Numbered from the stretch's first letter, positions 1 to 9,405 are shown. The stretch: 64,000 nucleotides of DNA from an uncultured Duncaniella sp. (GCA_910587515.1 CAJULW010000028.1:1-64000); one strand, 5' to 3'. Notes: generated by a model from the letters alone, not told the origin. Numbers and translations: made by a program.

Positions 1-345
1 GGCTGCACACATTTTGAAAAATTTTTCCATCTGCACTAAATGCCTTTAGTCTTCCCAGCCCACGAAGAAGATTTTACTTGAAATACGAAAAGCGTGAGGA
101 CTGCTAACTTATTTCAAGAGATGGGCGTCTGGAAATGCCTTGAACTAAAACAAGCAACAGTCTCCCACGCCATATACATGACGCGAGAGATGTCAACTCA
201 TTCCCGTTCGTAAGTTTTCCAGACTTTATCGGTGAGAATCAGTTAAACACTTTCGTGTATTCTTTATTCCGCGATGTCTGCCATTGTTAAATGACACCGC
301 AAAATTAGTGGTTTTTCTTTGATGCAGAACCATTCAAAACATTAA
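1..345. other. Gene-free left edge
   Basis: I see no credible coding frame here on either strand. A short perfect hairpin lies at 35-50 (ACTAAA, four-base loop, TTTAGT), inside a longer stretch bounded by GGCTG at 1-5 and CAGCC at 56-60. The composition resembles degraded intergenic or repeat-derived DNA rather than a functional gene. It runs directly into the start-less remnant at 346. Whether it is the edge of a larger mobile or polymorphic cassette cannot be told from this window. Confidence 0.4.
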
Positions 346-732
346 TTTTCAAAACTTGCAAATATTAGCAGGTGCTCAACATACTTAAGTGAAAAATTTT
401 TCATTTGTAATCCCGATACATCTATCTTCGAGAATACAAATAACGAAGATTATATTATTACTGGAAATTTCAAATCATTAATAGAAACTTACGGTCCAGA
501 TGAGAATGTTGTTATTCGCAAATTGGAACGTCCAATGTATGGATTCTACGGTTGTTATGCCGGATATGGTTTGACACGAATACATCTTGGAGATTTTGAT
601 GATGACATACAAGCGTGTTATCTGATAAAAATCGACTCACCGACTATTGGTTGGAATCATCATTTTCATAAAAATCAACATGATTACACATCTGCTACTA
701 TATGGATTGATGATGAACTAATTATTGAATAA
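346..732 (+). pseudogene. Start-less coding remnant, unknown protein
   Basis: The frame is open from just after the stop at 343-345 to the TAA at 730-732, about 128 codons, but contains no ATG or GTG ahead of the conserved-looking part. The only initiator-type codon is a TTG at 523, which would leave 69 residues. The upstream translation (for example NNEDYIITGNFKSLIETYG) reads like real protein and continues smoothly past 523, so a 5'-truncated gene is more likely than a TTG start. The C-terminal half is rich in aromatic and acidic residues (YGFYGCYAGYG, GDFDDD). I do not recognise the family; an immunity-type protein of a polymorphic toxin locus is only a guess. Confidence 0.4.
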
Positions 733-856
733 AGCACCTTTAAAGGGTAATGCGTCAGAATGGTCTGATGTATGCCCAATAACAGCAGAGTTACAAAAAT
801 GTATAGCTAAGGGCGGTATTAACTTGCACAAACTTCACATCAAGTATTGGAAATAA
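725..856 (+). pseudogene. Short C-terminal protein scrap, unknown
   Basis: A second frame overlaps the end of the previous remnant and runs to the TAA at 854-856. It encodes about 43 residues with a protein-like composition (SEWSDVCPITAELQKCIAKG and a tail ending HIKYWK). There is no good start codon; a TTG at 725 is the only candidate. Together with the preceding remnant it suggests the debris of one or two accessory genes. The family is not recognised. Confidence 0.3.
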
Positions 857-940
857 TCAATCAAGTGTAATCTGATATGTAGATGCCATAATTTTTTCGT
901 GTGATGATGAGTTGAAGTGAAATTAGAAATGATTGTTTTT

Positions 941-949
941 GCAAAAGTA
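941..949 (-). promoter_or_regulatory. Orphan minus-strand -7 promoter element
   Basis: Read on the minus strand this is TACTTTTGC, matching the Bacteroidetes -7 consensus TAnnTTTG. No clear TTTG sits about 20 bases upstream. No minus-strand gene lies downstream of it in the window, so it is either the relic of a lost gene or drives something to the left. A 9-bp inverted repeat (GGTTAAATT, five bases, AATTTAACC) lies just upstream at 979-1001. Confidence 0.3.
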
Positions 950-1074
950 GGAAAACGCATTCAGATCACCCTTTCGATGGTTAAATTTAGTTAATTTAAC
1001 CGGTTGTTTGTGATAATAGGGCGAAATTCAGTGTGTTGCACTTCTATTCTAAAAGTTTCGGCCTACAAAATGAG

Positions 1075-1114
1075 CCGCACATCAAAAGTTAAACACTAAG
1101 TTTTTGATGTGCGG
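1075..1114. terminator. Hairpin after TonB receptor gene
   Basis: A perfect 13-bp inverted repeat (CCGCACATCAAAA with its complement) encloses a 14-base loop. It lies about 57 bases beyond the stop of the minus-strand TonB-receptor gene, so it probably ends that operon. The T-run after it is weak on both strands. Confidence 0.5.
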
Positions 1115-1170
1115 TATGAAATGTCAGCAGCTCTCTATCGCGGCTTTGGTCGTGTGCCTGAAACCTTGTG

Positions 1171-3609
1171 TCAGAAGTCTATTGTCAGGCGGACGTTGAA
1201 CTGGCGGCGTGTGAGATAGTTGGGGACGGCATATTGGATGTCGTTGACGTCGGTGACCCAATAGTAGGAAGCTACGTTTGAGATGTCGAGCAGGTTGAAC
1301 ACATCGAATCCGAGCCAGACGCTTTTGAGGCGTCCGGCTATGCCTCCGCGGTTTTCGCCTTCTTTAAGCGGAGACAGAAGAGCGTATGAAAGGCCTGCGT
1401 CCACACGTTTGTATGGCGGCATACGGAAGTAGCCTTTGTCGCGCGAGGAACGAGGTGACGTGGATGGTAGGCCGTCCATGAATATGCCCCGGAGTGCGAA
1501 TTTCAGTTTCGGGAATTTCGGAAAATAGTCAGTGAAGAATAGTCCGAGACTGTAGCGCCGGTCTGTCGGCCGCGGTACTTTGACTCCATGGATGGTTTCG
1601 CTTGTTTTCATGAGCGAAAAACTTATCCAGGAGTCGCTGCCCGGAACGAATTGTCCGAATAGTTTCATATCTATACCTGTGGCATAGCCTGAACTTTCAT
1701 TCATACCCGAATATACGATTTTGAGATTGTCTATCTCGTAAGGTACAAGCTGTGATAGTGCTTTATAGTATATTTCGCCTGAGAGTTTGAATGGTCGGCC
1801 AAGTGCCCGGAAAGTGTAGTCTGTACCGGCTATAATGTGGAAGCTGCGCTGCGATTTGATGTCTTCGTTGAGTGCGATGGTCTGGTTGCCTTTGTCGTCG
1901 GCCACAGGGACGCGATATTCTTTATAGAATGGCGATTGGTAATAGAGACCGGTTGCAAAACGTATGGCCCATGACGGAGCGCGTTCTGGGATGAAGCCGA
2001 TGTTGAGACGCGGACTGAGAAGCAGTTCTTTGTTGAATGACCAATAGCTCAAGCGGAGGCCTGCGTTGACTGTAAGGAATCCGGCGGATGTGTTGATTTT
2101 CCATGCGTCTTGTGCGAAAGCCGCGAATCTTGTTGAGTTTAGGTCATGGTGTGAGGCGAGGTTGTAGATCATCCGAAGTTCCGATCCGTTTGAGGGCAGT
2201 GAGAAGCCGGCTGAGTCGCGGAGTTCCCATTCGCGGCTTCGGTCCATGATTTTTTCGCCTTGCAGGCTTATTCCGTAGGTCAACGTATGGCGCGGGTTTA
2301 TAGCCGTGCTCCCTTTGAGCGCGAGGGCGAGCACGGAGGCTTTGAGACGGTTGCGGGCGTGCTCGTGGTATCGTCCGACTCCGAGTTCACCTCCGACATC
2401 GGAGTTTCCTGCCTGATCAAGCCAATATTCACCCGAAATATCGTATGCCACGAGTTCGTTTGTCAGATATCCAGAGCCGAGAAGTTGCAACGCGGTCGAG
2501 CGGTTTACGCGCCAGTCAAGTGAGAGCGCACCGAAGTAGGTCTCGAAACGGTCTTTTTCATGTCCGTCGAAATAGACTGTGAATTGTTTGGCGTCGGTCG
2601 TTGTGCCGAAAGTGGTTGTCCGGTTCTGAGGCGTGAATTTGTAATGGTTAAGGGCGATGTTGCCGAGAAAGGAGACTTTAAGTTTCTGTGTGATCTGATA
2701 TGAGATATTGGTCTGATAGTCAAAGAAGGATGGGTCGTATTCGCCTTTTGTGTCCATTGAACTCAGTAGCGACGAGTTGCGTTTGTAGCGAATGCCGTGA
2801 AGTTGCGAGAATTTTTTCGTGGCTTGTCCGATAGATAACGACGCTCCCATCAGGCTGGCTGAGACCGAACCTTCGAATGATTCAGGCTGGCGATATGTGA
2901 TGTCGAGGACTGATGACATTTTATCACCGTATTCCGCTGGGAATCCTCCGGTCGAAAATCCGATTGATCCGACGAGATCCGGGTTTATTATGCTAAGGCC
3001 TTCCTGCTGTCCGGATGTCACAAGGAGGGGGCGGTAAACCTCAATTCCGTTTATATATACGGAGTTTTCGTCGTATGACCCACCGCGTACGGAATATTGT
3101 GACGACATTTCGTTTGACGATGTCACTCCGGCCATTGTCGTTATTAATGATTCGACGCTGCCACCGCTGACATCGGGGCTTTTTCGAAGTTCGGAGGCGT
3201 CGATAGTGCCTACGGAGCCTGTTTGTTTCTTTAGTTCGGTGACCTCGACCTGTTGCAGCATTTCGGAATTGAGTTGTAGCCGCATGTTGAGTGTTATATC
3301 GCCTTTTGCGTCTATAAGTTTCCGGTTTTCTTCACGGTAGCCTATACAGGAAAAATGGACAGTGATCGTGTCGGATGACGGACATGAGAGGCTGTAGTCT
3401 CCTTCGAGGCCGGATGTCGTGCCTATTGCCGTGCCTCCGATGCGTACGGTTGCGAATTCGACAGGCTTCCCTTCGTTGTCAGTGATTTTTCCGTGTATTT
3501 TGACTTGCCCTGACGACAATAATGGCAGGAGGAAAAGAATGAATATGATGGTTCGTAGGTTCAAGTCGGACATAGCATTATTATTGAAAGAGTCGAATCT
3601 GTTCGTCAT
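1171..3609 (-). CDS. TonB-dependent receptor with N-terminal carboxypeptidase-like domain
   Basis: Outer-membrane TonB-dependent receptor of 812 residues. A signal peptide is clearest if translation starts at the second methionine (residue 13, position 3573): MSDLNLRTIIFILFLLPLLS, followed by cleavage before QVKIHGK. Residues about 35-120 form the carboxypeptidase regulatory-like fold (GKPVEFATVRIGG...GLEGDYSL), followed by the plug (QYSVRGGSYDENSVYINGIE) and a beta-barrel ending in an aromatic-rich strand with terminal F. It lacks the SusC-type plug signature and has no SusD partner, so an ion, siderophore or small-molecule substrate is likelier than a glycan. It is the last gene of the probable ileS-lspA operon, 36 bases after the small unknown gene. 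The substrate cannot be read from sequence. Confidence 0.85.
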   Translation of the reverse strand: MTNRFDSFNNNAMSDLNLRTIIFILFLLPLLSSGQVKIHGKITDNEGKPVEFATVRIGGTAIGTTSGLEGDYSLSCPSSDTITVHFSCIGYREENRKLIDAKGDITLNMRLQLNSEMLQQVEVTELKKQTGSVGTIDASELRKSPDVSGGSVESLITTMAGVTSSNEMSSQYSVRGGSYDENSVYINGIEVYRPLLVTSGQQEGLSIINPDLVGSIGFSTGGFPAEYGDKMSSVLDITYRQPESFEGSVSASLMGASLSIGQATKKFSQLHGIRYKRNSSLLSSMDTKGEYDPSFFDYQTNISYQITQKLKVSFLGNIALNHYKFTPQNRTTTFGTTTDAKQFTVYFDGHEKDRFETYFGALSLDWRVNRSTALQLLGSGYLTNELVAYDISGEYWLDQAGNSDVGGELGVGRYHEHARNRLKASVLALALKGSTAINPRHTLTYGISLQGEKIMDRSREWELRDSAGFSLPSNGSELRMIYNLASHHDLNSTRFAAFAQDAWKINTSAGFLTVNAGLRLSYWSFNKELLLSPRLNIGFIPERAPSWAIRFATGLYYQSPFYKEYRVPVADDKGNQTIALNEDIKSQRSFHIIAGTDYTFRALGRPFKLSGEIYYKALSQLVPYEIDNLKIVYSGMNESSGYATGIDMKLFGQFVPGSDSWISFSLMKTSETIHGVKVPRPTDRRYSLGLFFTDYFPKFPKLKFALRGIFMDGLPSTSPRSSRDKGYFRMPPYKRVDAGLSYALLSPLKEGENRGGIAGRLKSVWLGFDVFNLLDISNVASYYWVTDVNDIQYAVPNYLTRRQFNVRLTIDF

Positions 3610-3645
3610 GTATAATAACGCTGTGTCGGATAAAAAATTGTACTT

Positions 3646-3966
3646 TTATAGAGGGAGGAATATCAAGTCTGTCTTGTCGGAAATAAGGGATGGTACGGTC
3701 GCGGCCAGACTGTTGATCAATTCTGTGAATTGTTCCGGTCCGTTGATTGTACCAGATATTGAGAGCTCGGGTGGCAGTTGGTAGCCGGCTGGGGCTATTA
3801 TGATTATACCGTTGTATGAGGTTGTTGAATGAGTCTCTGTGCTGAAATCGCTTATGATCGGGAGGCGGTTTGGATTGTCCGGTGAATATGTCAATATGAC
3901 GTTGCGATATACTTCGCTGTTCATTATGACCGCATGTGTACGGATATGGCAGGTTTTTTCGCTCAT
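3646..3966 (-). CDS. Small unknown protein
   Basis: A 106-residue protein with no signal peptide or membrane segment. It starts at an ATG only 11 bases after the DUF4296 gene and is followed after 36 bases by the TonB receptor, so co-transcription is likely. The middle contains a hydrophobic strand and loop (YNGIIIIAPAGYQLPPEL) and the C-terminus looks like a helix plus strand, suggesting a compact alpha/beta domain. I do not recognise the family. An overlapping longer frame on the same strand (3581-4036) runs through both neighbours and is Arg/His/Pro-biased, so I chose this one. Confidence 0.55.
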   Translation of the reverse strand: MSEKTCHIRTHAVIMNSEVYRNVILTYSPDNPNRLPIISDFSTETHSTTSYNGIIIIAPAGYQLPPELSISGTINGPEQFTELINSLAATVPSLISDKTDLIFLPL

Positions 3967-3977
3967 TATAGGTGGCG

Positions 3978-4805
3978 TTATCGGGTGTGGACAATGTGTT
4001 GTCCTGATCGCGCCTTGACATTGTCGTTTCGGCCACGTGTCCTTACAAGTGATAGTGAATCGAGATATGAAACCTCGCCTTTCGTCGCCTTGTAGTGTAT
4101 GGAGCCGAATAAGTTGGTGGCGGTTTTAGTTGAATCAAGCACAAGTGTCAGATGTTTGCTCCCTTCAGAACCTTGGTTGAGAGTTACATACTCGGAAGTG
4201 CCGTCGTTGTAGCTGACGACAAGCGTCATGTAGATTGGTGAATGCGGGTTGACCGGACGTGCAGAAAGTGTGTAGCGGTCTCCGCGTTCCCAATAACGAT
4301 CAGATCCGAAAGTGAAACTGATAAAGTCGGATGGGTTTAGGATTGAGTTGCGTCGATAGTTTGTTCCGGGCCATATATTGACAGAGTCACCGTCGATGCT
4401 TTCGCGTATAGTCCTGTCGGTATTTTTCCCTCCGGCTTTTTCGGCTTCTGCTATACGTCCTTCAAGAATGGAAATTGTTTTGTCGTAGACTTTCATGTAT
4501 TCTTGAAGGTGGTGTCCGTACCAATATAGCGACGTGTCAAGTTCGGCAACGCTCACACCGTGTCGCACACAGATCGACTGCATCAGTGTTTTCCTGGCAG
4601 AGTCGCTGCGATAGGATGAATTATTTGCTTCCACGACTGCCTCGCCGGTGTGTATGTCGGCCATGATTTTTGCCATCTTTTCTTCCGGAATCACATGGCT
4701 TGGAGTCTTCCCGCAGGAAACGAGTAGTATCAGTGTGATTATTGTTGGAAATATACTGCGCACGTTGGTGATGGATTTGTCAGCGTGGAATTTGCTTTTA
4801 GTCAA
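3978..4805 (-). CDS. DUF4296 domain lipoprotein
   Basis: A 275-residue predicted lipoprotein. The signal segment IFPTIITLILLVSC ends in a lipobox (LVSC), with the lipidated Cys at about residue 31. The DUF4296 domain follows at about residues 35-125 (VIPEEKMAKIMADIHTGEA, then a helical region). The C-terminal half (about 150-260) is beta-rich with no recognised family. The start overlaps the end of lspA by 8 bases, so the two are translationally coupled; this adjacency to lspA is common in Bacteroidetes. A first-methionine start gives a long N-region before the hydrophobic core; a later start cannot be excluded. The function is unknown, probably in the envelope. Confidence 0.8.
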   Translation of the reverse strand: MTKSKFHADKSITNVRSIFPTIITLILLVSCGKTPSHVIPEEKMAKIMADIHTGEAVVEANNSSYRSDSARKTLMQSICVRHGVSVAELDTSLYWYGHHLQEYMKVYDKTISILEGRIAEAEKAGGKNTDRTIRESIDGDSVNIWPGTNYRRNSILNPSDFISFTFGSDRYWERGDRYTLSARPVNPHSPIYMTLVVSYNDGTSEYVTLNQGSEGSKHLTLVLDSTKTATNLFGSIHYKATKGEVSYLDSLSLVRTRGRNDNVKARSGQHIVHTR

Positions 4806-5442
4806 AGTTGCGTTCAGGAAGTTGCGCGAGGGCTTTTGGACTGATGATGTAGCGGTGGTAAAAAATTACGAGCGTTATAATGCCGCACGATATGGCTGCG
4901 TCGGCAAGGTTGAATATCGGTTGGAAGAATAGGAATTCCTGTCCTCCTACCCCCGGTATCCATGAAGGCCAAACAAAGCTGAATAGCGGAAAATATAGCA
5001 TATCGACTACCCGGCCGAAAAATACCGGAGCATATCCGCCAGCCTCCGGGAAAAGACTCGCGATTTGTGGTGGAAACGGATTGTTGAAAATCATTCCGTA
5101 GAACACACAGTCGAAAATATTGCCTGCCGCTCCGGCTGTCACAAAGGCCAAACAGACGACATAGCCACGTGGCACAGTCTTTAATGAATGTATCTTGGCT
5201 ATATACCATATAAGAAGCGCGACGGCTACTATCCTGAACAATGTCAGGGCGAGTTTGCTGCCGAACTCCATACCGAAAGCCATGCCGTTGTTTTCGATAA
5301 AATATAAGTGAAACCAGGGGAAGATCTTAAGGTCTTCCCCAAGGTAAAAGTGGGTTTTTATCCAAATCTTGAGAGCCTGATCAAGCAGAACTACAAGAAG
5401 TATTATCAGAGTTGCAAGTGTGGCGCGTCCGCGCATTGTCAA
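4798..5442 (-). CDS. lspA: Lipoprotein signal peptidase (signal peptidase II)
   Basis: Inner-membrane aspartic peptidase that removes the signal peptide from diacylglyceryl-modified prolipoproteins. At 214 residues it is longer than the usual 150-170. Four membrane segments are visible, the first being ATLATLIILLVVLLDQ. The family motifs are present: ENNGMAFGM near residue 50, GAAGNIFD, and the two catalytic aspartates in GRVVDML and FNLADAAI. The extra length sits between the second conserved region and the first catalytic Asp (the loop around NPFPPQIASLFPEAGG), as is usual in Bacteroidetes. It lies 16 bases after the DksA-like gene and overlaps the DUF4296 lipoprotein gene. Confidence 0.95.
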   Translation of the reverse strand: MTMRGRATLATLIILLVVLLDQALKIWIKTHFYLGEDLKIFPWFHLYFIENNGMAFGMEFGSKLALTLFRIVAVALLIWYIAKIHSLKTVPRGYVVCLAFVTAGAAGNIFDCVFYGMIFNNPFPPQIASLFPEAGGYAPVFFGRVVDMLYFPLFSFVWPSWIPGVGGQEFLFFQPIFNLADAAISCGIITLVIFYHRYIISPKALAQLPERNFD

Positions 5443-5458
5443 GTGTTGATGAAAGTTT

Positions 5459-5842
5459 TTATTTTTTGTTTTGCGAATTTTTAGCTTCTACGCTGCGTGT
5501 TGCGTGAGGCACTGCGCGCAGGCGTTCTTTAGGGATTAGTTCTCCGGTTTCGCAGCATACGCCATATGTTTTGTTTTCGATACGAATAAGCGCGTTCTGA
5601 AGATGTTGTATGAATTTCTTCTGACGCTGGGCGAGTTGTCCGGCTTCCTCTTTCGATAATGTGCTTGCGCCTTCTTCAAGAATCTTGAAGGTTGGTGAAG
5701 TGTCGGCTGTATCGTTGCCGTCTGTGTTGTTGATCAGGGCACGAAGTGAGTCGTATTCCTTTTGCGCCTTTTCAAGTTTATGTAATATTATATCCTTGAA
5801 TTCAAGTAGTTCTTCGTCTGAATAGCGTGTCTTTTCGCTCAT
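5459..5842 (-). CDS. TraR/DksA-family zinc-finger-like regulator
   Basis: A 127-residue protein of the TraR/DksA family, which can bind in the secondary channel of RNA polymerase. It has a long N-terminal coiled-coil (about residues 8-90: ELLEFKDIILHKLEKAQKEY and onward), then the C4-finger region YGVCCETGELIPKERLRAVP. Only the first cysteine pair is left; the second CxxC is replaced by HATRSVEA. That loss is common among Bacteroidetes homologues, so the domain is probably folded without a full zinc site. It lies between ileS and lspA, an arrangement shared with other Bacteroidetes. A direct role in polymerase control is inferred from the family only. Confidence 0.85.
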   Translation of the reverse strand: MSEKTRYSDEELLEFKDIILHKLEKAQKEYDSLRALINNTDGNDTADTSPTFKILEEGASTLSKEEAGQLAQRQKKFIQHLQNALIRIENKTYGVCCETGELIPKERLRAVPHATRSVEAKNSQNKK

Positions 5843-5898
5843 AAAGGTTAAGTTTTAAGGTGTTGGCTTATGAGATATAATGATTTGTAGTTTTGATT

Positions 5899-8800
5899 TT
5901 ATTTGTCGAGTGAGATTTTTACGCGTGCGCATACGTCGTCCATCGAAAGTTCTTCTATGCCTTCTTCGTCTTGAGTAAGAGGTGCTATCTCAAGAGAGTT
6001 GGCCAGGACTTGACGGGAGATGTATTCTGCAAAATCTCGGATGGCTCCGTTGGTTTCGTCTCCGGGTGCGAAGACGAGGCGTATACGGTCTGTGATGTCA
6101 TAGTTGCGAGACTTGCGTATGTTCTGTATTCGGTTGACAATGTCGCGGGCGATGCCTTCGCGCCGCAGTTCGGGTGTCACTGTGACATCAAGGGCTATGG
6201 TGAGGCTGCCTTCATTGGCCACAAGCCATCCTGGAATGTCCTCTGAGATGATTTCTACATCTGACAATGTCACTTCAACCTCTGCTCCGTCAAGTTCGAA
6301 GCTGACTTTACCTTCGTTTTCAAGTGTGGCTATCGAAGTTCCGTCAAACGCCTTTATTATTTCAGCTGCGGCTTTCATCTGTTTTCCGAATTTCGGGCCA
6401 AGCTTTTTGAAGTCAGGTTTTACGCTCTTGACGAGAATGCCTTCATCGTTGCCGACAATCTTTATCTCTTTGACATTGATCTCGCTCTTTACAAGATCCA
6501 TTATCGCTTCAAGGGCGGAGCGGCGCTTGTCGTCTGCCACGGGAACCATAATCGATTGCAATGGCTGACGAACCTTTAGATTAACCTTTCGGCGGAGTGC
6601 GAGAGCCATTGACGTGATGTCCTGTGCAAGTTTCTGGCGCGCCTCGAGTTCGCTATCGATAAGAGTGGTGTCGGCTACAGGGTAGCGGTCGAGATGGACG
6701 GAGTCCGACGAGCCGGTAAGGTCACGGTAGAGGCGGTCGGCATAGAACGGAGAGAATGGAGCCATAAGCAATGCGACTGTCTTCAAACATGTATATAAGG
6801 TCTGATATGCCGCAAGTTTGTCTTCGGTCATTTCTCCTCCCCAGAAACGTTTCCGGTTGAGGCGCACGTACCAGTTTGACAGGTTGTCGCCAATGAATTC
6901 TCCTATCGCGCGGGCTGCGCGTGTCGGCTCGTAATCGTCGAGAGCTTCGCTCACTTCTTTCACGAGGGTGTTAAGAAGCGAGAGGATCCAACGGTCGATT
7001 TCGGGACGTCTGTCGACTGGCACTTGTTGTGCGTCAGGATCGAATCCATCCACGTTGGCGTAGAGCGCGAAGAAACCGTATGTATTATATAAGGTGGAAA
7101 AAAGTTTGCGCGATGTTTCAAGCACGCCTTTTTCGTCATATTTGAGATTGTCCCATGGAGATGAGTTAGAGATCATATACCAACGCACCGGATCAGCACC
7201 GTATTGGCCGATCTGTCCAAACGGATCTACCGCGTTGCCGAGTCGTTTCGACATTTTGTTGCCGTATTTGTCAAGTACAAGTCCGTTTGAAATGACAGTC
7301 TTGTAAGCGACGGAGTCAAATACCATTCCGGCAATAGCATGGAGCGTAAAGAACCATCCGCGCGTTTGGTCGACGCCTTCGGCTATGAAGTCGGCCGGAT
7401 ATACTTCCCGTTTGTCAAATGCTTCTTTGTTTTCGAAAGGATAATGTATCTGGGCGTAGGGCATCGAGCCTGAATCGAACCATACGTCAATGAGGTCTTT
7501 TTCACGATACATCGGTCGGCCTGTCGCTGAAACGAGTACGATATCGTCGACGTATGGGCGGTGTAGATCTATTTTTTCGTAGTTGTCCTTGTTGAAATCG
7601 CCCGGGACGAACCCTGATTTCTTATAAGGATTTTCATTCATTACACCGGCTTCGACCGCACGTTCTATTTCAGAATATAGTTGACCTACGGATGAAATAC
7701 AAATTTCCTCGCTTCCGTCTTCAGTACGCCATATTGGTAGCGGTGTACCCCAATAACGGCTGCGCGAGAGGTTCCAGTCCTGAAGGTTTTCGAGCCATTT
7801 GCCGAAACGGCCGCTGCCTGTCGACGCTGGTTTCCATTTAATGCCGTCGTTGAGTTCCATAAGGCGTTCGCGAACGGCAGTCGTGCGGATGAACCATGAG
7901 TCGAGTGGATAGTAAAGCACCGGCTTGTCTGTGCGCCAGCAGTGTGGGTAGTTATGTACGTGTTTTTCGATCTTGAATACTTTGTCGGTAGCTTTCAGCT
8001 CCATACAGATCTTTACGTCGAGCGTCTCTGTTTCATCGTTGGCCTCAGGATCGTAAGCGTTTTTGACGTACTGTCCCTGCCAGGGTTTATAAGCATCGAC
8101 ATTGACCATTTTTTCGACGAATTTAGGGTCGAGGTCGTCGATGGTAAAGAAACGTCCGGTAAAGTCGACCATCGGTCTGATATTGCCGTCGCGGTCGATC
8201 AGGTGGAGCGGAGGTATTCCCGCCTGCTTTGACACTCGGAGGTCGTCGGCTCCGAATGTACCAGCGATATGTACGATGCCTGTACCATCTTCAGTGGTGA
8301 CGTAGTCGCCAAGAATCACACGGAAAGCGCCTTCTCCGGGATTGACCCATGGAAGAAGCTGCTCATAATTGATGCCGACAAGATCCGACCCTTTGACTTG
8401 GGCTACGACTTCGTATGGAATCAGCTTGTCACCTTTATTATAGCTGTCGAGTGATAACTCACTGGCTTTGGGATTGAAAAGCGAAGCCATCAGTGCGTCA
8501 GCGGCTATGACGGTTTCTGCTTTGCCGGAGTATGGATTGTATGTACGTACGATATTATATACTATTTCCGGACCGACAGCGAGAGCTGTGTTTGAGGGGA
8601 GTGTCCACGGTGTGGTAGTCCATGCGAGAAAATAAGGGGTTCCCCACTTGAACAATATGTCGCGGTAAGGAACGAGTGCCGGACAGTTGTCGTCAATGAT
8701 TCGGAACTGCGCCACGCATGTGGTGTCTTTCACGTCTCGGTAGCAGCCTGGCTGGTTCAATTCATGAGAACTCAGCCCAGTGCCTGCGGCTGGTGAATAT

Positions 8801-9345
8801 GGTTGTATGGTGTATCCCTTATATAGATATCCTTTTTCATAGAGCTGTCCGAGAAGCCACCATACGCTTTCTATATAACGATTGTCGTATGTGATGTAAG
8901 CGTTTGGCATGTCGACCCAATAACCCATTTTTCTGGTCAGGTCTTCCCATTCGTTGGTATATTTCATCACTTCGCTGCGACATGCCGCGTTGTAGTCATC
9001 GACGGAAATTTTTTTGCCGATGTCCTCTTTGGTGATGCCAAGATTTTTTTCGACTCCAAGTTCGACGGGGAGGCCATGTGTGTCCCATCCGGCTTTACGT
9101 TTCACTTGGAATCCCTGCATGGTTTTGTAGCGGCAGAAAATATCTTTAATGGTACGCGCAAGAACATGGTGGATGCCTGGCTTTCCGTTTGCAGAGGGCG
9201 GGCCTTCAAAGAATACGAATGACGGGCAGCCTTCGCGTTCTGACATCGTGCGTGAAAAGACGTCGGCCGCGTCCCATTGAGAGAGTATTGATTCGTTGAT
9301 CTCGGGTAGGTTAAGTCCGCTATATTCTTTGAATCTCTTTGACAT
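5899..9345 (-). CDS. ileS: Isoleucyl-tRNA synthetase
   Basis: Cytoplasmic class I synthetase of 1148 residues that charges tRNA-Ile with isoleucine. The HIGH-type signature is at residues 57-60 (GIHH, in SANGKPGIHHVLARTIKD) and the KMSKR loop is near residue 697 (YGNKMSKRLGN). Between them lies the CP1 editing domain; an anticodon-binding helical domain follows (SNWYVRLNRKRFWGG) and then a long C-terminal extension of about 250 residues. The length and the motifs resemble the eukaryotic-like type II IleS, known in some bacteria for natural resistance to mupirocin (family knowledge; not testable here). First gene of the minus-strand cluster. Confidence 0.96.
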   Translation of the reverse strand: MSKRFKEYSGLNLPEINESILSQWDAADVFSRTMSEREGCPSFVFFEGPPSANGKPGIHHVLARTIKDIFCRYKTMQGFQVKRKAGWDTHGLPVELGVEKNLGITKEDIGKKISVDDYNAACRSEVMKYTNEWEDLTRKMGYWVDMPNAYITYDNRYIESVWWLLGQLYEKGYLYKGYTIQPYSPAAGTGLSSHELNQPGCYRDVKDTTCVAQFRIIDDNCPALVPYRDILFKWGTPYFLAWTTTPWTLPSNTALAVGPEIVYNIVRTYNPYSGKAETVIAADALMASLFNPKASELSLDSYNKGDKLIPYEVVAQVKGSDLVGINYEQLLPWVNPGEGAFRVILGDYVTTEDGTGIVHIAGTFGADDLRVSKQAGIPPLHLIDRDGNIRPMVDFTGRFFTIDDLDPKFVEKMVNVDAYKPWQGQYVKNAYDPEANDETETLDVKICMELKATDKVFKIEKHVHNYPHCWRTDKPVLYYPLDSWFIRTTAVRERLMELNDGIKWKPASTGSGRFGKWLENLQDWNLSRSRYWGTPLPIWRTEDGSEEICISSVGQLYSEIERAVEAGVMNENPYKKSGFVPGDFNKDNYEKIDLHRPYVDDIVLVSATGRPMYREKDLIDVWFDSGSMPYAQIHYPFENKEAFDKREVYPADFIAEGVDQTRGWFFTLHAIAGMVFDSVAYKTVISNGLVLDKYGNKMSKRLGNAVDPFGQIGQYGADPVRWYMISNSSPWDNLKYDEKGVLETSRKLFSTLYNTYGFFALYANVDGFDPDAQQVPVDRRPEIDRWILSLLNTLVKEVSEALDDYEPTRAARAIGEFIGDNLSNWYVRLNRKRFWGGEMTEDKLAAYQTLYTCLKTVALLMAPFSPFYADRLYRDLTGSSDSVHLDRYPVADTTLIDSELEARQKLAQDITSMALALRRKVNLKVRQPLQSIMVPVADDKRRSALEAIMDLVKSEINVKEIKIVGNDEGILVKSVKPDFKKLGPKFGKQMKAAAEIIKAFDGTSIATLENEGKVSFELDGAEVEVTLSDVEIISEDIPGWLVANEGSLTIALDVTVTPELRREGIARDIVNRIQNIRKSRNYDITDRIRLVFAPGDETNGAIRDFAEYISRQVLANSLEIAPLTQDEEGIEELSMDDVCARVKISLDK

Positions 9346-9405
9346 GACGAGATGAAATTTTGTAGTGATTGTTATATAATCAATGTACGTATAGTAAAAA
9401 TTTTT

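Noticed and set aside
3581..4036. Open frame of 151 codons on the minus strand overlapping the small unknown gene
   Set aside because: Its translation is Arg, His, Pro and Gln-rich with no domain and it overlaps two better-supported genes; the 106-codon frame fits the operon spacing.
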